Assembly (NCBI RefSeq): GCF_012033785.1
Contig: NZ_JAAVJC010000013.1
Location: forward strand, 1-45,771
Reading direction: 5' to 3'
DNA from: Streptomyces bohaiensis
Lineage (GTDB): Bacteria; Actinomycetota; Actinomycetes; Streptomycetales; Streptomycetaceae
Length of the DNA: 45,771 bases
Shown: piece after piece, positions 1 to 11,872 of the stretch
How the letters are laid out: every line of letters begins with the position of its first letter
How positions within the stretch are numbered: the first letter of the stretch is position 1
Notes under the pieces: generated by a model
What the model was told of the DNA's origin: nothing
Database searches by the model: none
What the model saw: only the letters and a program-made list of their open reading frames with translations
Position numbers and translations under genes: made by a program

Positions 1-1703
1 CCTGGAAGGTACTGGCCGAGCGGCGGTGGCCAAGCGCACCGGGTTGCCGCCGAGACGGCCGACTCGGCCCGGTCCGACGAGCGGTCGCGGGGTGCTGATG
101 GAGGGATCGCCTCCGCCCCGGCGCTGGACGGGGCGGCGGGTGCGGGCCGGGTGGCCGCCGGCGGCACGGTGGGCGGCGGGGGGACGGTCGGCCGGGGCGG
201 CGGATGCGGGCCGGGCGTATCGGGGTGCCGGTCCGTCCGGCCCGGTGGCTCCGCGGTGCTTGCCGGGCCACAGGCCGGCGGTGCGGCCGGGGGCGGAACC
301 GTGGTGCCCCGTCGCCCCGCCGGGGACGTGGGCAGGTCGCGTACGGAACCCTCACCGCGGTGCGCGGCGCGAACGGGCAGGCGAGGGCGCAGCGGTGCCG
401 ACGGTTGCTCGGCCGACGGGGCTCCGGGCGCGGCGGTGACGCCCTCGGGCGGCGCGGGCAGCGGCCGACCGGCCTCCCCCGTGAGGGAGCGGGCCGGGGC
501 GGGCGGATGTGGGCACGGCGGGGCACCGGCCGGGGCGCCGCGACCGCCGTCCGTACGGGGCGCGGCATGGTCGGGGTAGACGGCGACCCCGGCGCTGGCC
601 TCGACCACCACGGTCAGGCCGTCCAGTTCGACGGGCGCCTCGATCGCGCGCACCACCTCGCGCGCCGCCCGGTGGGCCGCTCCGACGGAGGGGATCGTGG
701 GCAGCAGCACGGCGAACTCGTCAGCCCCCAGGCGCGCCGTCTCCGCACCGGCGGGTGCCGCCCGCTCCACGCGTTCAGCGATCTCCAGCAGCAGCCGGTC
801 TCCGGTGCCGTGGCCCAGGGTGTCGTTGACGGACCGGAAACGATCGACATCGATCAGGACCAACGCGCATCGACTGTCCGTGCGCTCGACCTCGACCAGC
901 GCGTCCCGGGTGCGCTGCACCAACCAGCGGCGGTTCGGCAGTCCGGTGAGCGGGTCCAGCAGCCGATCCGTGGCGCGCGCCCGCGCGGAGCGGAGCGCCG
1001 CGTCCAACGCTCCCAACGCCGGGGCGAACAGGGGCAGCAGCACCGGGGCATGGGTCGCCACGACGACGATGAGCGGCGCGGCCGCGAGCAGCGCGGCGGC
1101 GGCCGGCGCGGGCCGTGCCGGGCCGACCGGCCCGACGGTCGGTGGCAGGCAGCGGCTGAGGAGGGCTCCGCGCAGCACCAGGTGCGCGGTCCCGCCGACG
1201 AGCAGCGCGGGAACGGCCGCGCTCGCCCACTGCTCGGGCGTCCACGGCCCGGAGCCGGGAGGCAGCAGCCCGGCAAGGGCGACGGCACCGGCGGCCACCG
1301 CCACTGCGGTCACCTCGCACGCCGCGCGGAGCACGGCGGAAAGGCGCCGCCCCCGGTGGACCACCGGGGCGAGCACCAGGGGCAGCGCGAGGAGCAGCGC
1401 TGCGGAGGGGCCGTGGAGCAGCAGCCCGGCAAGTGAGAGCGGCGCAACCGCACCGGTGACGCGCGCCGTTCCGTGGCCCGGGAGCACGGAAGGGACCGCG
1501 AGCGCGGCAGCCAGGGCCAGCAGGCCCCATCCGGCGGCACCGGGCGGCAGCCACGCCCGGCCGGTGACGGAGGCCTCGGCGAGGACCGCGGCGAGCGCGA
1601 CGGCCGCGCCGACCAGGAGCAGCGTCCGCCGCGCGCGCTCCGCGACGGGGCGCCGGCCGAGACGGGAACGGCCGGCGGTCCTCCGGGCGCGAGCCGTCTC
1701 CAT
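1..1703 (-). CDS. rmdB: membrane GGDEF protein (RmdB-like), C-terminus beyond window
   Basis: Reading from the ATG at 1703 (minus strand, preceded by GAAGGAGGCC), one frame stays open to the window edge, so the gene is truncated here. The first ~235 residues are strongly hydrophobic with several likely membrane helices. A GGDEF domain follows: DPLTGLPNRR near residue 250, LIDVDRF near 280, and the active-site loop as RLGADEF near 326-330, so the second Gly is Ala. The c-di-GMP inhibitory RxxD site is not present (PAGA occupies that position). After SAGVAVYP the usual final helix (LLRRADxALY) does not follow; instead a Pro/Ala/Arg-rich stretch of about 190 residues runs off the window. S. coelicolor RmdB (GGDEF-EAL, controls morphological differentiation) lies beside ligA, which supports the assignment; an EAL domain would be outside this window. 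The gene name rests on domain type and neighbourhood only. Confidence 0.8.
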   Translation of the reverse strand, partial: METARARRTAGRSRLGRRPVAERARRTLLLVGAAVALAAVLAEASVTGRAWLPPGAAGWGLLALAAALAVPSVLPGHGTARVTGAVAPLSLAGLLLHGPSAALLLALPLVLAPVVHRGRRLSAVLRAACEVTAVAVAAGAVALAGLLPPGSGPWTPEQWASAAVPALLVGGTAHLVLRGALLSRCLPPTVGPVGPARPAPAAAALLAAAPLIVVVATHAPVLLPLFAPALGALDAALRSARARATDRLLDPLTGLPNRRWLVQRTRDALVEVERTDSRCALVLIDVDRFRSVNDTLGHGTGDRLLLEIAERVERAAPAGAETARLGADEFAVLLPTIPSVGAAHRAAREVVRAIEAPVELDGLTVVVEASAGVAVYPDHAAPRTDGGRGAPAGAPPCPHPPAPARSLTGEAGRPLPAPPEGVTAAPGAPSAEQPSAPLRPRLPVRAAHRGEGSVRDLPTSPAGRRGTTVPPPAAPPACGPASTAEPPGRTDRHPDTPGPHPPPRPTVPPPPTVPPAATRPAPAAPSSAGAEAIPPSAPRDRSSDRAESAVSAATRCAWPPPLGQYLP

Positions 1704-1931
1704 GCAGGCCTCCTTCGCGGCGGTCGGCGAAGCGGGCGGGCGGCACCGCTTCGCGGCACCCGCCCACCCGACCGCCGCCGGTGTGCGCTGCCGTTCGCGG
1801 CGAACGGCCTCTCCGCTATGGCATCCCCCACCAAGGGGCGGTTTCACACCGACCGTTCGAGTGGCTGCGGCCGGGTTCACCTGCGCCCCGCACACCTGCG
1901 TCCTGTCCGGCGACCGCGAGGAGGACGCCCG

Positions 1932-1944
1932 CCGCACGGGGCGG
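1932..1944 (+). repeat. CCGCACGGGGCGG element, copy 1
   Basis: Exact copy of the dispersed 13-mer, about 20 bases beyond the ligA stop codon, in the 261-base gap before the GGDEF gene. Its ends CCGC/GCGG can pair around a 5-base loop. Confidence 0.7.
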
Positions 1945-1964
1945 GCCCGGTGGCCGACGGTGCG

Positions 1965-5278
<3,314 letters not shown>

Positions 5279-5337
5279 CCGCGAAGCGTATGCCCCGTGC
5301 GCGGCGTCGTCCCGCGGCACCCGGGCGCTGCGGGACG

Positions 5338-5370
5338 CCGCACGGTCCCGGGGCACCCGGGACCGTGCGG
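5338..5370. repeat. perfect 15-bp inverted repeat (hairpin)
   Basis: Arms CCGCACGGTCCCGGG and CCCGGGACCGTGCGG are exact complements around a 3-base GCA loop. It lies between the SDR gene stop (5496) and the methionine synthase start (5278), both on the minus strand, so it could end SDR transcription or act as a leader structure. There is no U-tract, as is common for actinobacterial terminators. Confidence 0.75.
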
Positions 5371-5371
5371 A

Positions 5372-5384
5372 CCGCACGGGGCGG
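5372..5384 (+). repeat. CCGCACGGGGCGG element, copy 2
   Basis: Exact copy immediately beside the 15-bp hairpin, whose outer arm begins with the same CCGCACGG. It is followed 4 bases later by another copy. Confidence 0.7.
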
Positions 5385-5388
5385 GACG

Positions 5389-5401
5389 CCGCACGGGGCG
5401 G
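5389..5401 (+). repeat. CCGCACGGGGCGG element, copy 3
   Basis: Exact copy forming a 17-base-period direct pair with the one at 5372. A core variant (GCCCCGTGC) on the opposite strand lies at 5292-5300 in the same gap. Confidence 0.7.
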
Positions 5402-5495
5402 GGCGACTCCGGCGCCCGGTGGAGGGGTACGGGTCCCGGATGGGGCGCGTCCCGTGTCCGCGCCATGCCCGCACCGTGCACGCCCCGCCAGCGGG

Positions 5496-6185
5496 TCAGC
5501 CCGTCGGGCGCACCGTCAGGTCGGTCAGGTGGGTGCCCCGGGGCAGGTCCAGGGCGGTGAGGACGGTGGTGGCGACCGACTCCGGCGTCATCCATCGGGC
5601 CGCGTCGTACTCCTTGCCCTCCTGCTGGTGGACCTTGACCTGCATCGGAGTCGCGGTGCGGCCCGGGTAGACCGTGGTGACGCGCACCCCGTGGGGCTGC
5701 TCCTCGCCCCGCAGCGAATCGGCGAGGGCCTTCAGTCCGTGCTTGCTCGCGGCGTACGCGCCCCACTGCGGGTGGGCGTGCAGCCCCGCGCCCGAATTGA
5801 CGAAGACCACGTGCCCGCGGGAGAGCCGGAGCTGCGGAAGGAGCAGCCGGGTGAGCTCGGCGGGAGCGACCAGGTTGACGGCGAGCTGGTGCTGCCAGGC
5901 CGCGGGGGTCAGCTCGCCGATGCCGCCGAGGTCCACCACGCCGGCAACGTGCAGCAGCGAGTCGATGCGGTCGGGAAGCTCCTGGTGGCCGAGCGCCCAG
6001 GAGAGGCGGCCCGGCTCCGCCAGCTCGCCCACGAGGGTGTGCGCCCCGGGGAACCGGGCAGCGAGTTCCTTGGCGCGGCCGGCGTCGCGCGCCCACAACC
6101 AGAGGTCGTCCCCGCGTTCCGCGAGTCGTTCCGCGAGGGCGGCGCCGATACCGGATCCGGCGCCGGTGATCACATGAGTAGCCAT
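5496..6185 (-). CDS. short-chain dehydrogenase/reductase (SDR)
   Basis: A 229-residue classical SDR with a Rossmann fold. The cofactor loop TGAGSGIG (residues 6-13) fits the TGxxxGxG pattern. The catalytic set is the Ser in FVNSGAGLH and YAASK. LHVAGVVDLGG occupies the NNAG position in divergent form. The second strand ends in WARDAGR, so a basic residue follows and NADPH is plausible; the substrate cannot be inferred. The start is ATG at 6185 (MATHVITGAG), because the 18 residues upstream in the longer frame do not resemble the family N-terminus; no convincing Shine-Dalgarno precedes it. It is divergent from the nitrilase-family gene, with 55 bases between starts, so both promoters must lie there. 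Confidence 0.9.
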   Translation of the reverse strand: MATHVITGAGSGIGAALAERLAERGDDLWLWARDAGRAKELAARFPGAHTLVGELAEPGRLSWALGHQELPDRIDSLLHVAGVVDLGGIGELTPAAWQHQLAVNLVAPAELTRLLLPQLRLSRGHVVFVNSGAGLHAHPQWGAYAASKHGLKALADSLRGEEQPHGVRVTTVYPGRTATPMQVKVHQQEGKEYDAARWMTPESVATTVLTALDLPRGTHLTDLTVRPTG

Positions 6186-6240
6186 GTCGCCATGATTCCG
6201 CACGAGGCGGTGCGTGGTAGAGAGGGGTGAGGGAGGCACG

Positions 6241-7050
6241 ATGCGAATCGCGTTGAGTCAGTTGGTGTCGAGTACGGAGCCGGAGCACAACCTCGGGGCG
6301 ATCGCCGAGCAGGCGGAGCGGGCAGCCGACGAGGGCGCCGAGGTGGTGGTGTATCCCGAAGCGGCGATGGCCCGGTTCGGCATCCCGCTCGGCCCCGTCG
6401 CGGAGCCGCTGGACGGGCCCTGGGCCGACGGCGTGCGGGAGGTCGCGGAGCGCACCGGGCTGCTCCTGGTGGCGGGCATGTTCACCCCCGCCGCCGACGG
6501 CCGGGTCAACAACACCGTGCTGATCACGGGCCGCGGCGTGGACACGCACTACGACAAGCTGCATCTCTTCGATGCGTTCGGCTTCGCGGAGTCGGAAACG
6601 GTGGCGCCCGGCGACCGCGCCGTGACCGTGGCGCTCGGCGACACCACGATCGGCGTGGCCACCTGCTACGACGTGCGGTTCCCTGAGCTGTTCCGGCAGC
6701 TCGCGGAGGACGGCGCCCGCGTGGTGCTGCTGCCCGCCTCGTGGGGGGCCGGCCCGGGCAAGATCGAGCAGTGGGAGGTCCTGGTGCGGGCCCGCGCGCT
6801 GGACAGCACCTGCTGGGTTGCGGCCTGCGATCAGGCCGATCCCGCCTCGGTGGGTGTCGTCCCGTCGGAGAAGGCGCCGACCGGCGTCGGGCACAGCATG
6901 GTCGTGTCGCCGCTCGGTGAGGTGGTCGGCCGCCTCGGTGCGGAACCCGGGCTGGTGACGGTGGAGGTCGACCCGGAGAAGACGGTGGACGAGGCGCGGC
7001 ACGCGGTTCCGGTGCTGACCAACCGCCGCACCGACGTGCTGCCCGGCTGA
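6241..7050 (+). CDS. carbon-nitrogen hydrolase (nitrilase superfamily, Nit2/omega-amidase-like)
   Basis: A 269-residue hydrolase of the nitrilase fold, acting on C-N bonds of small amides. The Glu-Lys-Cys triad is visible: E40 in VVYPEAAM, K106 in HYDKLHLFDAFGFAES and C142 in ATCYDVRFPEL. The DKxHLFD and CYDxRFPEL motifs are typical of the Nit/omega-amidase branch that repairs deaminated glutathione or hydrolyses alpha-ketoglutaramate, but the exact substrate is not determined by sequence. The start is ATG at 6241 with GGGAGG 5-10 bases upstream. The gene converges on mnmA: only 19 bases separate the stops, and a CCGCACGGGG copy fills that gap. Confidence 0.93.
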   Translation: MRIALSQLVSSTEPEHNLGAIAEQAERAADEGAEVVVYPEAAMARFGIPLGPVAEPLDGPWADGVREVAERTGLLLVAGMFTPAADGRVNNTVLITGRGVDTHYDKLHLFDAFGFAESETVAPGDRAVTVALGDTTIGVATCYDVRFPELFRQLAEDGARVVLLPASWGAGPGKIEQWEVLVRARALDSTCWVAACDQADPASVGVVPSEKAPTGVGHSMVVSPLGEVVGRLGAEPGLVTVEVDPEKTVDEARHAVPVLTNRRTDVLPG

Positions 7051-7064
7051 CCGCACGGGGCCGG
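7051..7064 (+). repeat. variant of the CCGCACGGGGCGG element
   Basis: CCGCACGGGGCCGG (one inserted C relative to the consensus) makes up most of the 19-base gap between the convergent nitrilase-family and mnmA stop codons, a place where a bidirectional terminator would be expected. Confidence 0.55.
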
Positions 7065-7069
7065 GCCGC

Positions 7070-8197
7070 TCAGCGGTCGGCGGCGGCCCCGTCGGGCGCG
7101 CGGCGGGTCGCCGCGATCGTCGCCGATCCGACGACGCGCGTGCCGTCGTAGAGGACGACTGCCTGCCCGGGGGCGACGCCGCGCACCGGGGCGTCGAAGC
7201 TGACGCGCAGCCCCTCCCCCTCGGGCGCGGCGGTCACCGGAGTCTCGTCGCCGTGGGCTCGCAGCTGGGCGGTGTACCGGGCGGGGCCCTGCGGCGGGGT
7301 GCCGCACCAGCGCGGCCGGATCGCGGTCAACGAGCGGACGTCGAGGGACTCGGCCGGTCCCACGGTGACGGTGTTGTCCACCGGCGAGATGTCCAGGACG
7401 TAGCGCGGCTTGCCGTCCGGCGCGGGGCGGCCGATCCGCAGCCCCTTGCGCTGTCCGACGGTGAAGCCGTGCGCCCCCTGGTGGGTGCCGATCCGCTCGC
7501 CGTCCTCGTCGAGGATGTCCCCCTCGGCCTCGCCGAGGCGGGAGGCGAGGAACCCCTGGGTGTCACCGTCGGCGATGAAGCAGATGTCGTGGCTGTCGGG
7601 CTTCTTGGCCACGGCCAGGCCCCGGCGCTCGGCCTCGGCGCGGATCTCGGCCTTGGTGGTGAGCGTGTCCCCGAGGGGGAAGAGCGCGTGCGCGAGCTGA
7701 CGGGCGTCCAGCACCCCGAGGACGTAGGACTGGTCCTTCGCCTCGTCCGAGGCACGGTGCATCTCGCGCTCCCCGTCCGCCCGGGTCACGATCCGCGCGT
7801 AGTGACCGGTGCAGACGGCATCGAAGCCGAGGGCGAGGGCCCGGTCGAGCAGCGCCGCGAACTTGATGCGCTCGTTGCAGCGGAGGCAGGGGTTCGGGGT
7901 GCGGCCGGCCCGGTACTCGTCGACGAAGTCGTCGACGACGTCCTCACGGAACCGCTCGGCGAGGTCCCACACGTAGAACGGGATCCCGATGACGTCGGCG
8001 GCTCGGCGGGCATCCCGGGAGTCCTCCAGGGTGCAGCACCCGCGGGCGCCGGTCCGGAACGACTGGGGGTTGGCGGAGAGCGCCAGGTGGACACCGGTGA
8101 CGTCGTGGCCGGCCTCGGCGGCGCGGGCGGCGGCCACGGCGGAGTCCACCCCGCCGGACATCGCGGCGAGGACACGCAAACGGGGAGTGGCAGTCAT
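7070..8197 (-). CDS. mnmA: tRNA-specific 2-thiouridylase MnmA
   Basis: A 375-residue enzyme that adds sulfur to C2 of the wobble uridine (U34) in Lys, Glu and Gln tRNAs. The PP-loop ATP motif SGGVDS is at residues 14-19. The first catalytic Cys lies in [14 protein letters not shown] and the second, which receives the persulfide, in [11 protein letters not shown]. The [17 protein letters not shown] and C-terminal beta-barrel segments follow in the expected order. The start is ATG at 8197; the longer frame upstream to 8506 reads antisense through the neighbouring cysteine desulfurase and is not credible. The desulfurase lies 157 bases upstream on the same strand and could supply sulfur. Confidence 0.97.
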   Translation of the reverse strand: MTATPRLRVLAAMSGGVDSAVAAARAAEAGHDVTGVHLALSANPQSFRTGARGCCTLEDSRDARRAADVIGIPFYVWDLAERFREDVVDDFVDEYRAGRTPNPCLRCNERIKFAALLDRALALGFDAVCTGHYARIVTRADGEREMHRASDEAKDQSYVLGVLDARQLAHALFPLGDTLTTKAEIRAEAERRGLAVAKKPDSHDICFIADGDTQGFLASRLGEAEGDILDEDGERIGTHQGAHGFTVGQRKGLRIGRPAPDGKPRYVLDISPVDNTVTVGPAESLDVRSLTAIRPRWCGTPPQGPARYTAQLRAHGDETPVTAAPEGEGLRVSFDAPVRGVAPGQAVVLYDGTRVVGSATIAATRRAPDGAAADR

Positions 8198-8354
8198 AAC
8201 GCGTTCCAGGGTACGGGCCCCGCGCCGCCAGCCCCGCGCCGGTGCGGGCCGGGGGCCCGGGGGTGGCCCGGTCGGCTCGGGAAACGGCCGGTCGGCGTCG
8301 GCCCCGCGACCGGGACGGCCGCCCCGCACGGGGTCGATGGGGCGCCCAGGGGCT

Positions 8355-9524
8355 TCAGCTGAGGCCGGCGCCCCGTGCCCGTTGCACGGCGGGGCCGATC
8401 GCCGCGCCGAGCGCCGCGACCTCTTCCGCCGTGGAGGTGTGCCCCAGCGAGAACCGGAGGGTGCCCCGGGCGAGGTCGCTGTCGGCGCCCACCGCCAGCA
8501 GCACATGGCTGGGCTGGGCGATGCCCGCGGTGCAGGCGGACCCGGTGGAGCAGGCGATGCCCTGGGCGTCCAGCAGCAGCAGGAGCGAGTCGCCCTCGCA
8601 GCCGGGGAAGGCGAAGTGTGCGTTGCCCGGAAGCCGGCCGGCGGGGTCGGGGTCCCCGTTGAGCACTGCGTCCGGGACGGCGGACCGCACCGCCGCCACG
8701 AGGTCGTCGCGGAGCGCCCCGACCTCCCGCGCGAACTCCTCGCGGCGGGCGGTGGCGGACTCTGCGGCGACGGCGAAGGCCGCGACGGCGGGCACGTCGA
8801 GGGTGCCGGAACGCACGTCGCGCTCCTGCCCGCCCCCGTGGAGCACGGGGGTGGGGCTCCACTCCCGGCCGAGCAGCAGCGCCCCGACGCCGTAGGGGCC
8901 GCCGATCTTGTGCCCGGAGACCGCCATCGAGGCGAGGCCGGACGCGCCGAAGTCGACCTCGACCTGGCCGACGGCCTGCACCGCGTCGGAGTGCACCGGG
9001 ATGCCGTGTTCGGCGGCCGCGGCGGTGAGTTCCGTGATCTGCTGGAGTGTCCCGATCTCGTTGTTGGCCCACATCACGGTGACCAGGGCGACGTCCTCGG
9101 GGTCGCGCGCGATCGCCTCGCGCAGCGTCTCCACCCGCACCCGGCCGTGGTGGTCGACCGGGAGCCACTCGACGCGGGCCCCCTCGTGGTCGCCGAGCCA
9201 CTGCACGACGTCCAGCACGGCGTGGTGCTCGACCGGGCTGGCCAGCACACGGATCCGGCGCGGGTCGGCCGCGCGACGGGCCCAGTAGAGTCCCTTGACG
9301 GCGAGGTTGTCGGCCTCGGTGCCGCCGGAGGTGAGGACGACCTCGCTGGGACGGGCCCCCACGGCAGCGGCGAACTGCTCGCGGCCCTCCTCGACGGTGC
9401 GGCGGGCCCGACGCCCCGCGGCGTGGAGGGCGGAGGCGTTGCCGGTCAGGGGCAGTTGGGCGGCCATGGCCGCGATGGCCTCGGGCAGCATCGGCGTGGT
9501 CGCGGCGTGGTCGAAGTACGGCAT
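8355..9524 (-). CDS. cysteine desulfurase (NifS/IscS family)
   Basis: A 389-residue PLP enzyme that takes sulfur from L-cysteine as an enzyme persulfide. It begins [12 protein letters not shown], typical of NifS/IscS. The PLP lysine is K206 in [11 protein letters not shown]. The substrate Cys lies in [10 protein letters not shown] (around residue 325). Supporting motifs are [11 protein letters not shown] and [11 protein letters not shown]. The start is ATG at 9524; upstream in-frame sequence is not family-like. Its position before mnmA suggests service to tRNA thiolation as well as Fe-S assembly. The last codons (RARGAGLS) overlap a GCACGGGGC core of the dispersed element at 8370-8378. Confidence 0.95.
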   Translation of the reverse strand: MPYFDHAATTPMLPEAIAAMAAQLPLTGNASALHAAGRRARRTVEEGREQFAAAVGARPSEVVLTSGGTEADNLAVKGLYWARRAADPRRIRVLASPVEHHAVLDVVQWLGDHEGARVEWLPVDHHGRVRVETLREAIARDPEDVALVTVMWANNEIGTLQQITELTAAAAEHGIPVHSDAVQAVGQVEVDFGASGLASMAVSGHKIGGPYGVGALLLGREWSPTPVLHGGGQERDVRSGTLDVPAVAAFAVAAESATARREEFAREVGALRDDLVAAVRSAVPDAVLNGDPDPAGRLPGNAHFAFPGCEGDSLLLLLDAQGIACSTGSACTAGIAQPSHVLLAVGADSDLARGTLRFSLGHTSTAEEVAALGAAIGPAVQRARGAGLS

Positions 9525-9631
9525 GGTGTCGCCGATTCTACGAGCCGCGCGTCGCGGGGTGCAGGGCGCCCGAGCGGCAGGGAACCGTCGGGGCCTCGGC
9601 GGCGTTGTCGGGGCGGATGACCGGAGGAGCA

Positions 9632-10453
9632 ATGGACAGGGAACCGGAGCGTGACGCCGCCGCGCGCCCCCGTGGGGGTGGGCGGGACGAGCGGGGCCCC
9701 GGCGACGGCGCGTCGCCCGCGGCCGAGTCCGGCGCGGGCGGAGCGGTCGACGGTGGGGGGCCGGACGGCCGTCGGGCGCGGCGGGAGGCGGAGCGCGGGG
9801 AGCGGCGGAGCGCGGGGGTCAGCCGTCGGGCCCTGCTCACCGGCGCGGTGCTCCTCGGCGGGGCCGGGGCGTTCGGGTACAGCAGGCGCGAGGAGCTGGA
9901 CCGCTGGTGGTGGCGGTACTCCGGTGCCGCGGCGCCCCGGGTGGAGGGCGAGGTCGACCACGGTGGAGCGGAGTGGATACCGGCGTCCGGCGCCAACCTG
10001 CGCCGGGCCAGCCGCCCGCGTGACTTCGGGATCGACCGCGTGGTGGTCCACATGCCCGAGGCGACCTACGACGTGACGCTGCGGGTCTTCCAGGACCCCT
10101 CGCACCGGGCCTCCACGCACTACGTGGTGCGCTCGGAGGACGGGCACGTCGCACAGATGGTCCGCGAACTGGACGTGGCCTACCACGCGGGCAACCGCGC
10201 GTTCAACGAACGCTCGGTGGGCATCGAGCACGAGGGGTGGGCGGACCAGCCGGAGTACCTGACCGAGGCGATGTACCGGTCCTCCGCGACGCTGGTCGCC
10301 GGAATCTGCGCCCGTCACGGCATCCCGGTCGACCGGGACCACATCGTGGGGCACCGGGAGGTGCCGGAGGTGGTCCGGGTCTGTCCCGGCTCGGCGTGGG
10401 ACTGGGACCGGTACATCGAGCTGGTCCGTTCCGAGCGCGACGCGTTGGGATGA
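9632..10453 (+). CDS. Tat-exported N-acetylmuramoyl-L-alanine amidase (Amidase_2)
   Basis: A 273-residue cell-wall hydrolase. A long Arg/Gly/Ala-rich cytoplasmic N-terminus ends in SRRALLTGAVLLGGAGAFG (~67-85), a twin-arginine-like signal or anchor. The catalytic domain starts near residue 115 (EWIPASGANLRRASRPRDF). Zinc ligands fit the type 2 amidase pattern: His in VVVHMPEATY, His in HIVGHREVP and the Cys of VCPGSAWDWDRY. STHYVVRSEDGHVAQMV and RSVGIEHEGWA are also family motifs. Two in-frame starts lie upstream; ATG at 9632 is chosen because GGAGGAG ends two bases before it. It is divergent from the cysteine desulfurase with ~107 bases between starts. Confidence 0.92.
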   Translation: MDREPERDAAARPRGGGRDERGPGDGASPAAESGAGGAVDGGGPDGRRARREAERGERRSAGVSRRALLTGAVLLGGAGAFGYSRREELDRWWWRYSGAAAPRVEGEVDHGGAEWIPASGANLRRASRPRDFGIDRVVVHMPEATYDVTLRVFQDPSHRASTHYVVRSEDGHVAQMVRELDVAYHAGNRAFNERSVGIEHEGWADQPEYLTEAMYRSSATLVAGICARHGIPVDRDHIVGHREVPEVVRVCPGSAWDWDRYIELVRSERDALG

Positions 10454-10480
10454 CGCGCCACCTGGGGCCGCAGGCCTGGG

Positions 10481-10504
10481 GCGCCCGGCGTCACCGCCGG
10501 GCGC
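10481..10504. terminator. bidirectional terminator-like hairpin
   Basis: GCGCCCGGCG and CGCCGGGCGC form a perfect 10-bp stem with a 4-base TCAC loop in the 63-base gap between the convergent amidase and decarboxylase stop codons. Confidence 0.75.
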
Positions 10505-10516
10505 AGGGTCCGTTCG

Positions 10517-11872
10517 TCAGCCTCCGGACTCCGCCACCAGCTCCTCGATCGTCTGTGCGCGCCGGAGGGTGCTGAACTGCGGTTGGCCGGCCGGGTCGAC
10601 GGTGAAGCCGAGGACCGCCGGTCGCGGCAGGCTGTTGTAGCCGAACGGGGTGGAGGCGTAGTAGGCGCCGGTGTCGAGCAGGGCGGCGTGGTCCCCCGGG
10701 CGCAGTTCCGGCAGTTCCCGGTCGTGCGCCACGAGGTCCCCGGCGAAGCAGCACGGACCGGCGACGTCCTGCCGCAGCGGCGCGGTGGTCGCGGGGCGGC
10801 CCTCACCGTCGTAGGCGGCGACACGCAGCGGCCACGCCTCCGGAGCGAACACGGTGCGGGTGGCGACCTGGGCCCCGGCGTGGGTGACGGCGATGCGGCG
10901 GCCGCCGGCGTCCTTGGTGTACTCCACGCGGGCCAGGATCACCCCGGCCTTGGCGAGCACGGAGCGGCCGAACTCGGTGACGATGCGGTACCGGCCGCCG
11001 AACGCCACCGGCGCCCGCTCCCGCAGCAGGCGCGCGAAGTCCGCATAGGACGGCGCGATGTCGTCGGAGGTGAAGTTCACGGGGAGGCCGCCACCGATGT
11101 CGAGCGTGTCGACCTGGGGGCTCCGGCCGGCCGCGACCGCGGCGGCGTTGATCTCCTCGGCGAGGTCGACGATGGCGGCGGCCCCCGCGGCCATCCGCTC
11201 CGGAGCCATGCCCTGGGAGCCGACGTGGCAGTGGAGCGCGGTCAGCCACGGGCGGTCGGCGTAGGCGCGGAGCACCCGGTCGCGCGCGCCGGGGTCCCGT
11301 AGCGCGAAGCCGAACTTGGACGTGGCGGTGGCGGTGCTCATCGCGTCGATGCTGCCCGCGCCGAGCTGCGGGTTGACCCGCAGGCCGACGGGGCCGCGGG
11401 GCGGACGGTCGGCGACGAGCGCGTCGAGTCGGGCGAGTTCCTGGGGGTTGTCGGCGTTGAGAGCGACGCCCAGCGCGAGGGCTTCCCGCAGCTCGGTCGG
11501 CGTCTTCGCCGGCGAGTCGAGGACGATGCGGTCGGGGGGCACGCCCGCCGCGCGCGCCAGGGCGAGTTCGCCGGGGCTGGCGACCTCCGCTCCCATGCCG
11601 AGCTCGTGCAGCAGTCGCAGTACCGGGACCAGGGAGCCGGCCTTGACCGCGAAGGTGTGGAGCGCGGGCCGCGCGGGGTCGCCCGCGTCGGCGAAGGCTT
11701 CGTGGAGGGCTCGGACCGTCTCGCGGACGGTCCGCAGGTCGAGCAGGGCGACCAGGGGGCGGGTGTCGTCGAGGAGGCCGCGCCCGACTGCGGCGGCGAC
11801 GGCGAGGTCTCGTCGGGCACGGAGTCGCGCGGCGGCTCCGTCGGCGGCTGCGGTCTCGGTCGTGTCTGCCAT
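10517..11872 (-). CDS. type III PLP-dependent decarboxylase-like enzyme (LysA/ornithine decarboxylase fold)
   Basis: A 451-residue protein of the alanine racemase-barrel class. The Schiff-base lysine is K77 in HTFAVKAGS. The substrate barrel shows HCHVGSQ, the phosphate-binding GGG in LDIGGGLPVNF and the C-terminal active-site region GPCCFAGD, a variant of the CESGD motif of diaminopimelate decarboxylase. DTGAYYASTPFGYNS replaces the usual GAYG...NYN. These changes mean that lysine biosynthesis should not be assumed; another amino acid or carboxylated metabolite is possible. The start is ATG at 11872. It stands alone on its strand, with a 347-base gap behind the dps gene. Confidence 0.85.
   Translation of the reverse strand: MADTTETAAADGAAARLRARRDLAVAAAVGRGLLDDTRPLVALLDLRTVRETVRALHEAFADAGDPARPALHTFAVKAGSLVPVLRLLHELGMGAEVASPGELALARAAGVPPDRIVLDSPAKTPTELREALALGVALNADNPQELARLDALVADRPPRGPVGLRVNPQLGAGSIDAMSTATATSKFGFALRDPGARDRVLRAYADRPWLTALHCHVGSQGMAPERMAAGAAAIVDLAEEINAAAVAAGRSPQVDTLDIGGGLPVNFTSDDIAPSYADFARLLRERAPVAFGGRYRIVTEFGRSVLAKAGVILARVEYTKDAGGRRIAVTHAGAQVATRTVFAPEAWPLRVAAYDGEGRPATTAPLRQDVAGPCCFAGDLVAHDRELPELRPGDHAALLDTGAYYASTPFGYNSLPRPAVLGFTVDPAGQPQFSTLRRAQTIEELVAESGG

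Noticed and set aside
1735-1775. Hairpin between ligA and the GGDEF gene
   Set aside because: GGTGCCGC/GCGGTGCC can pair only with two G-U wobbles, and it lies ~190 bases beyond ligA and close to the next start; too weak to call a terminator.
5279-5377. N-terminal extension of the methionine synthase-like protein
   Set aside because: Arg-rich residues encoded by the hairpin and element copies; no homology expected, and the GTG at 5278 starts the family-like region.
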